From the NCBI GenBank assembly GCA_963693365.1, contig CAVNZM010000001.1:5332001-5396000 (forward strand): DNA of 64,000 nucleotides. Direction: 5' to 3'. This stretch comes from Amoebidium appalachense. Lineage: Eukaryota; Ichthyosporea. Of the stretch, positions 59,301-64,000 are shown piece by piece. The notes under the pieces were generated by a model, which did not search any database, had not been told where the DNA came from, and saw nothing but the letters and a program-made list of their open reading frames with translations. Within the stretch, counting starts at the first letter, position 1; each line of letters starts with the position of its first letter. Both the position numbers and the translations under genes were made by a program.

Positions 59301-60658
59301 GTAGTTGCCGTGAACACACTGATGAGAGTGTCGGGGATGGAGGGCACGTAGAGTACATCCGTCAGCTGATGCACCGCAGTAACGCCGTCGATGGTGCTGG
59401 AAAAGAACACGTCGCCCACCCCAAGCACTGCACATGCACCCTTGTCGGCTACTTGGACCGTGGAGTAAGGCGCCGCACGCATGTTGATGAACACATCGGG
59501 CCGGGGGCACACATGGTCAGTGGCTCCAGAGTCGAGGAGCACCTTGTTGGTGCCACAGTCGTTGCTAGACATGAGGAAAGCCCGGGGAGCGGCAGCCCCC
59601 CCCTTGCACTGTGCCGTAGTGTGGGTAGTAGAGGCAGGGTGGTTGATGCAGGACCCAGGCAGGAGGGGACCACCCTTAGGTTTGCGGCCGTTGGCACGGT
59701 TGCCCCCCTTGCACATGGCGGTAGTGTGACTGGTAGACAGTGGGTGGTTGACGCAGGAACCCTTGGGGTAGGTGCTGGCACGGTTGTTGCCAGAGTTGCT
59801 GTGTTGGCCGTTGCCGTTGGGGCACTGAGACTTGATGTGGCCTGGTTTGCCGCAGCCGTGGCAGATGACAGGTTGAGGAGCCCGTGTGGTGAAGGCGGCC
59901 GGCCCGGAGCTGGTAGTCACACGTGCACGTGGGTGGCTGGTCTCATATGCCCGTAGCTGTTGGAGGAGGCCCATCACGGTAGGCTTGGGTGTCATCTTGT
60001 AGGCAATTACAGGCATTTCGTAGTAAGGCACCTTGCCGAGGTCGTTGGTGAGCTTGGTCAGCACTTGAGCATCACCAATTTGTGTGCCGTAATCGGCCAG
60101 GCGCCGCACGTAGCCGCGGAGTTTCATGGCGTATTTCGTCGCGGTGTCCGTAGGTTCAGGCGTAGAATTCATGTACAGCCCGATAAGGTCGTACTGATTG
60201 GCCTCAGATTGCTCCAGGTAGTGGGCAGATAGGGCCGACCATATCTCCGCAGGTGTGGTGGTGCGTGTTAACCCTAGGATACAACGCACGTCAATCGAGA
60301 GTGCTTGCCACAGGTAGGAACGGGCAGTGTCGACCTGTTCACGGGTAGCCGGGTGCTCCGTACTGGGCGCGATGGTGTGGAGAAGACCAGCACCAGAAAG
60401 CTGGACATACATGGTTTCGGCCCATGTGTGGTAGTCCGTGCCTGAATCATTATCAATGCCAGTGAAGAGAGGGATGTCGACCTTGAACTTGATGGAATCA
60501 TTACGTGAGGGGCCCATAACCCTGTTGGACATTGTGTTCATAGAAGCTAGTTCTAGTGCACGTTGTTCCTTCTGTAAGTCAGAAATGATTGCATCTTGTG
60601 AGGCCAACCTCTGCTCCAGTAGTTGGACTAGTTGCTGCAACTGTAAGTTGTCAGACAT
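56360..60658 (-). CDS. Copia gag-pol polyprotein (1432 aa, single ORF)
   Basis: The polyprotein of the element, cleaved by its own protease. Order: gag (1 to about 260), a CCHC zinc knuckle CHGCGKPGHIKSQC (266-279), two further repeats of the form C-x-NHP-x-S-x2-HTT-x2-C (about 302-316 and 337-351), aspartic protease LLDSGATDHV (about 374), integrase with its HHCC zinc region (HYRLGH, CEPCALGK) and DDE residues (HSDISGPF, FQSDGGGEY, QNGTAERLNR), reverse transcriptase (YVDDFTVTA), RNase H (GYSDSDYAED, SSTEAEFVA). It ends NMC and TGA. No stop or frameshift is present; gag and pol share one frame, as in Drosophila copia. The start codon lies inside the 5' LTR, and codons 46-50 overlap the primer-binding site. 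Confidence 0.95.
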   Translation of the reverse strand: MSDNLQLQQLVQLLEQRLASQDAIISDLQKEQRALELASMNTMSNRVMGPSRNDSIKFKVDIPLFTGIDNDSGTDYHTWAETMYVQLSGAGLLHTIAPSTEHPATREQVDTARSYLWQALSIDVRCILGLTRTTTPAEIWSALSAHYLEQSEANQYDLIGLYMNSTPEPTDTATKYAMKLRGYVRRLADYGTQIGDAQVLTKLTNDLGKVPYYEMPVIAYKMTPKPTVMGLLQQLRAYETSHPRARVTTSSGPAAFTTRAPQPVICHGCGKPGHIKSQCPNGNGQHSNSGNNRASTYPKGSCVNHPLSTSHTTAMCKGGNRANGRKPKGGPLLPGSCINHPASTTHTTAQCKGGAAAPRAFLMSSNDCGTNKVLLDSGATDHVCPRPDVFINMRAAPYSTVQVADKGACAVLGVGDVFFSSTIDGVTAVHQLTDVLYVPSIPDTLISVFTATTNGVLPRFDTRGGVKLCYGDQILATGSAVGTKLYHMAVSLLRADTTPDAQTTTAPRILKVTADLNTWHYRLGHAGIDAVRSVIKSAGLLVGGGAKSPGVCEPCALGKAHRVAFSESTSQAPRVLAKVHSDISGPFPPAIGGAQYLATFHDEFTGHTTAVPLVKKSDTLAAYVTYHKAAVTQHGVPMQVFQSDGGGEYMGTAFGDYNREHGIRHQITTTGSPQQNGTAERLNRTLLDMVRALLQQSGLPVGFWAEAAVTAAFIRNMLPSRATGSQSSPALLWTGIPPDYSRLRVWGSPCYVHQQDTPKLAPRAVKGIFVGYPPNIKGYKVWIPAAHKMTVSRDVQFDEAAILHPLRDVPSDWSTAPAIHHFLESSDSSNQPANHIVRNDQQSDSSRLSANGTAPSDQLDIPILPEPAHRLPRTTRSGAVYNDQRRGPTANVAAATAPLAPQATAPASTPIKASTIVVPKTVRAALKSPQRLKWEEAAHRELKALEDNGTFTLVPRPEDGSTVIPVGWVFTVKQDNVGNVTAFKARLVARGNYQQPGQDYFVTESPVAALATIRLVLATSVAQGLPLRHIDVNTAFLNGTVNETIYIEQPPGFVNPSAPHAVGLLHKALYGLKQAPRQWYEALRDHLLDQGFIVSAADPCLFIKNAGTPTFIALAAYVDDFTVTAATDALIDDFFTKLDARFSAKDLGRPTLLIGHTLTWLEDGSLRLGHRQHIIDLAARFRLTHMSGTKTPIVPGQASESNKTPAYSKKEDYASLVGALLWIARTTRPDISQALGVLTRHIHAPTVTHWTMATRVVSYLLATIDLGIVYRPGPPNLVGYSDSDYAEDRDTRRSTTGYVFFINSSPVSWVSRLQSITTHSSTEAEFVAMSAATNEALWLNYVMDDLGLNPINEPTPVPIHGDNESARALLDTLGVKPKTKHIDVRYCSVKEHHLLGNITVVPVASADNKADMFTKALSASFFTKAVGMLNMC
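60510..60522 (-). other. Primer-binding site complementary to the initiator tRNA-Met anticodon arm
   Basis: GGGTTATGGGCCC, directly after the 5' LTR, is the reverse complement of the conserved GGGCCCAUAACCC anticodon arm of eukaryotic initiator tRNA-Met. Drosophila copia primes with a 5' half-molecule of the same tRNA (established). Here the site is translated as part of gag. Confidence 0.88.
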
Positions 60659-61287
60659 AGTGTCGTGTATGATGGGTAACTAGTCTATGTGTTTTGTGCA
60701 CTGGAAACGACAGTAGAAAAGTGTAAATCAAACGTTCTGCTTCCCATGTTTGTGACATGGGAGGCACTGCTTTATATAGTCGTTGGCCACCTCATGGTGG
60801 CCTCGTGTGCACCCTGGTGGTGGGCCATGTACAGCATGGCCGAAAAGAGAGCACAATGAAAACAAGTCGTTAAAGATATAAAAGTTAACTGTGCACGTTG
60901 AGTGGCTAGTTAACTTGCACTAAAGCACACAAATAAACGTGTTTAACACACCAATTGCAGTTAAACGTAAATCTTGCTTCACACAACTAAAAATATTCTG
61001 AGAATATCCGGGAATAAAGCACACTACCACTCTAAGAATAGAATCCTGTGGCAAATATAGACATGACATCATCTGAACCGGGAATATTAATTAATGAGCA
61101 CAATTAGCACGTTGCTAGTGAAGCTCGTCATTGGTACAGTTTTGGCTCAAACATATAACTACCATATATGAATATGACCGTAAACAAAAGCTCTATGCAC
61201 TCGAGTGAGTGTTGAAACAGTTATTCAATTGCTCAGAAACTTTCTCTAACAGACATTGCTAGCCGGGAGTACCAGTGTACTCCAACA
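60523..61287 (-). repeat. 5' LTR of the intact copia element (765 bp)
   Basis: Same boundaries (TGTTGGA...TCCAACA) as the 3' LTR. Flanked on the outside by AGGCC. It contains promoter, leader and the start of gag. Confidence 0.95.
60771..60778 (-). promoter_or_regulatory. TATA box of the copia 5' LTR
   Basis: TATATAAA on the minus strand lies about 113 bases before the gag ATG at 60658. Transcription would start near 60745, leaving a leader of about 85-90 nt entirely within the LTR. Confidence 0.65.
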
Positions 61288-62215
61288 AGGCCGGGAGCAC
61301 CGAGCAACCCACAGCAGACGGCCGAGGAGTTCACGGTAGGGGACGGTGGTGGGCAGGGAGGAGAGGGATTCTTCGTTGATGATGATGGTGCCCACGGGAT
61401 TGGGGGTGGATTTTGGGCTTGGCATCGACCAGGTTGAAGTCGTTGATGATGTCCTGGATGTAGAAAGCCGGCAATAGCTTGTCAATGAGGGATCCTGGGG
61501 TGTGTAGCAGCTGGGTGCCAAGGAAGATGTCAGGCAGGTCGATCTTGCACTCGGCAGACTTCATGATGTGGTCAACGAGCTGCTTGACCAGGCCGGATCG
61601 ACGGGTGCAGGTAATGATGACATCATCGACATAGTTGCCTGATCGGATGATGTCCCTGTTGGGGAATATCACTCGCGTATACACACGGGTCGGAACGGAG
61701 ACGTGTGAGGCCATGGGCAATGCGGATGGAGTCGAAGAAATGGTACCATGCCAGGGAGGCCTGCTTGAGTCCGTAGAGGGCCTTCTTGAGTTTCCAGACT
61801 TGTGTTCGTTGCCGGGGAGGATGATACCAGGAGGCTGCTCAATGTACAAAGTCTCGTCGAGGGGGCTGTTGAGGAAGGCCGTGCTGATGCCGAGTTGATG
61901 GATCTCGTGATCCTGCTGCACATCGAGGGCAAGCAGGGCACGGACGGAGGACGACATGACAACAGGAGAGGAGTTGTCACCGTAGTCAACACCGTAGACT
62001 TGGGTGAAACCCTTGGCCACACCACGACCCTTGATCTTGGTGTCACCAGCAGAGTTGAGCAACTTCTCCGTGACAATCCACTTGAGTCCGACTCGGATGA
62101 TGTTGGCATCGGAGGGGGGTTCAACCACGTCGAAGATGTCCTTGTCGATGAAGGCCTTGTACTCGGCAGTGAGGGCAGCAACCACGTCACCACCCTTAGG
62201 GCCGGAGCACAGCTT
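61288..62215 (-). pseudogene. Older copia: upstream half (RT region), frameshifted
   Basis: Minus-strand reverse transcriptase of a second copia lineage: KGFTQVYGVDYGDN, STAFLNSPLDETLYIEQPPG, NYVDDVIITCT, IFLGTQLL, then YRELLGRLLWVARCSR at the insertion point. The frame shifts near 61800 (the YGLKQA region) and again near 61390. The 5' end stops at a T(n)G(n) tract (62216); LTR, gag, protease and integrase are missing. It differs clearly in sequence from the inserted element, so it is not one of its own copies. Confidence 0.85.
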
Positions 62216-62249
62216 TTTTTCTTCTTTTCTTTTCTTTTTTTTTTTTTTT

Positions 62250-62300
<51 letters not shown>
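62216..62300. repeat. T(n)G(n) composite tract (C(n)A(n) on minus)
   Basis: About 40 bases of T-rich sequence followed by about 39 Gs, at the broken 5' end of the older copia. Confidence 0.85.
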
Positions 62301-62301
<1 letters not shown>

Positions 62302-62432
62302 ACACCGCACCCACTACACTTATTATTAGTGGACACAGAGGGAAGAGGCAGGGGAACCAGGGCAGGGAATATTCAGTTCACCGTGTTGACTGCTGCCCCT
62401 CTTCTTACCCCCACTCCAAACCCATGATTTGA

Positions 62433-62477
<45 letters not shown>

Positions 62478-63413
62478 CCTGTACCCCAAGCCGGTGGGCC
62501 ACAAAAAGAAAGGATTTCAAAGAATGAAAGAAAGAATTTGAAAAAGAAAAGAAAAGAAAGGTATCCCAGAAAAAGGGCCCCGGAGATTCGTGCGTGTGTG
62601 TGCGCATGCACGTGCGTGCGTGTGTGGATGTGGTTCTCGGTTATAACAACGAGGCCGGCAGCCCAGAGCTTTTCCGAACCAGACCCCACCACGGTACCCC
62701 CGGTTTTTATATAACACATGCTCGGCACTGGTGGGACCACATATCGACCCGGGTAGGAAGAACTGATCCGAGTAAAGCACATAGCTAATACTTTTAGATA
62801 TAGAGTTCAACACACACTTCGTGACCTCTTCAGTAGGCCTTCAATAGATAAACACCTTAGGCACCTGAGGTATCATGAATCACGATCACAAACCTTACAT
62901 TCATACTATCACAAACATGAACAAATTATTCAGTAATAAGTCATCATTGCATGAATTCATGTGCAGGCATCTCGTTCCACCCGTAGCTACCTGCCTTGGT
63001 AAGTGCAACAAAATGGCAGCATATGTGGGTTTCCTGACTCCTACCACTATTACAGAAAAAAGGCTAGTATACCACATTTCAATTCGATTCCAATCTAGCC
63101 ATTAATCTAAAAATAAAGACCTGATGGTCTCTAGTGGCACTGCACCTAGAGCCACGATTAACGTTCACCTGACTACGTTTACTCTGGCAATTCTGGCAAT
63201 GAAATTGGCGCCCTTGCTTAGACCTTTATGCTACAGCCATCCTGTTTGTGTGTGCCTTTAGCCATCGTGGTGCTAAAGAGGACACCCACGTGCATCTACG
63301 TGCATACACCTTCTAAAGGCAAGAGAAGGTAACACAAGACACTCATTCTAATCACAGATCATTCAAGTAGATGCCCATCATAATATCACAGCAGTCTCAA
63401 TATATAGCAACAC
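62301..63413. other. Spacer between the copia cluster and the ABHD-like gene
   Basis: (CA)n at 62437-62476, then about 900 bases of mixed sequence with no recognised exon. It includes the 3' flank of the ABHD-like gene. Confidence 0.5.
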
Positions 63414-63744
63414 TCACGCGGAGGAGCCTATGAGCTCTGCTATTGCCACCTTGTTGAATTCTTTGGGGTTGTCCATGTACAGGTGGTGTCCTGCCTTTTC
63501 GACAATGTGGATGGATGTGGGCACACTCATGATCTTGCTTGCCGTCTGCAGAAAAAATGTGGGAATAAACATCAGTGGAATATACGAAAATACAACACAA
63601 GTTGAGTATGCAATGAAAATTTATGCCTATCGCGCAACCCCATTTGAACCTGTCAACAAGATAATCACCACAAGAACCAGAGAGAATCTTGCAGATGTGT
63701 GCGTGTGTGTAGGTGTATTGTTGTTTTTTTTCCTTTCTTTCTTT

Positions 63745-63788
<44 letters not shown>

Positions 63789-63836
63789 AGTATTCTACCT
63801 CAGCACCGGCCTTGTCCATCCAATCGTGGGCACCGT
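63414..63836 (-). CDS. ABHD4/ABHD5-like alpha/beta-hydrolase, C-terminal exons (partial)
   Basis: Two minus-strand exons join in phase: 63836-63799 (GAHDWMDKAGAE, after TGTGCAG and before GTAGAA) and 63545-63414 (beginning TASKIMSVPTS after CTGCAG). The pattern matches the end of ABHD4/ABHD5 lipid hydrolases and lipase co-activators: a G-x-x-DWMD segment, then KAGHHLYMDNPKEFN, which carries the conserved late His of the alpha/beta-hydrolase triad. The reading ends SSA and TGA, close to the usual C-terminus. However, GC|GTGAGTG overlaps the stop and could be a donor for one more exon. The rest of the gene lies beyond base 64000. ABHD4 and ABHD5 cannot be separated from this piece. Confidence 0.72.
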
Positions 63837-63928
63837 CTGCACACAAACAAATCACACACGTCAGAGCCAATCCACGTAACACCTACAGTGCAACAAGGAC
63901 CAAGGGAAGACATCATGGAAATAAAAAT

Positions 63929-63969
<41 letters not shown>

Positions 63970-64000
63970 AGGTATATGCACGTGGTACAGTGAAAAATAT
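63837..64000. other. Intron of the ABHD-like gene at the right edge
   Basis: Contains a G run of about 40 bases (63929-63968), a C tract on the transcript. No exon seen. Confidence 0.5.

Larger units (their letters stand above)
55409..61287 (-). mobile_element. Intact Ty1/copia LTR retrotransposon (5.9 kb)
   Basis: Two identical 765-bp LTRs, primer-binding site, one uninterrupted gag-pol ORF, polypurine tract and a 5-bp target duplication AGGCC (55404-55408 and 61288-61292). All signs point to a very recent insertion that may still be active. The target was the pol region of an older copia in the same orientation. Confidence 0.96.

Noticed and set aside
56702-60232. Plus-strand frames opposite copia gag-pol (up to 247 codons)
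   Set aside because: Shadows of the GC-rich minus-strand ORF; no family features.

Overview
The window is eukaryotic nuclear DNA. Its genes are split by spliceosomal introns and use the standard genetic code. The introns and intergenic DNA are filled with poly(G)/poly(C) runs, (TG)n/(CA)n arrays and C(n)A(n) composite tracts. Animal-type genes (PSMA5, AVL9, an ABHD4/5-like hydrolase, a THAP-domain gene), together with Copia, LINE and Penelope-like retroelements and a large cut-and-paste-type transposase, suggest an animal relative: a unicellular holozoan or an early-branching animal. The taxonomic placement is inference. I rebuilt gene models by hand, requiring splice signals, reading phase and family sequence to agree.

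Layout. 1-2.4 kb: first two coding exons of proteasome subunit alpha-5 (minus strand), running off the left edge. 5.5-8.3 kb: a three-exon gene for a small type I membrane protein (minus). 11.4-12.1 kb: a THAP zinc-finger plus coiled-coil gene (plus) with a one-base frame break. 13.9-15.4 kb: a 5'-truncated LINE reverse transcriptase (minus), followed by a 270-bp foldback hairpin. 20.1-39.7 kb: a near-complete AVL9 gene (minus, 17 exons found). Its introns carry a tRNA-Arg(CCU) gene, a decayed Penelope-like reverse transcriptase, a SINE-like repeat family with poly(C) tails, a MITE, and a 50-bp minisatellite that copies one of AVL9's own splice acceptors. 43.3-51.2 kb: a six-exon, intron-rich DDE transposase gene (plus) with a complete WRN-like DEDDy 3'-5' exonuclease between its second and third catalytic acids. 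55.4-61.3 kb: an intact Ty1/copia element (minus) with identical 765-bp LTRs, inserted into an older, broken copia whose halves flank it. 63.4-63.8 kb: last exons of an ABHD4/5-like hydrolase (minus).

Most notable points: (1) the transposase-exonuclease fusion; (2) the copia element, whose single gag-pol ORF starts inside the 5' LTR and reads through the primer-binding site; (3) the array of about nine decoy 3' splice sites in AVL9; (4) two GC-AG introns fixed by reading phase; (5) a retroposon-like family whose copies all end in a poly(C) tail, a possible seed for the homopolymer tracts.

Homopolymer lengths, and therefore some coordinates, are uncertain by a few bases.
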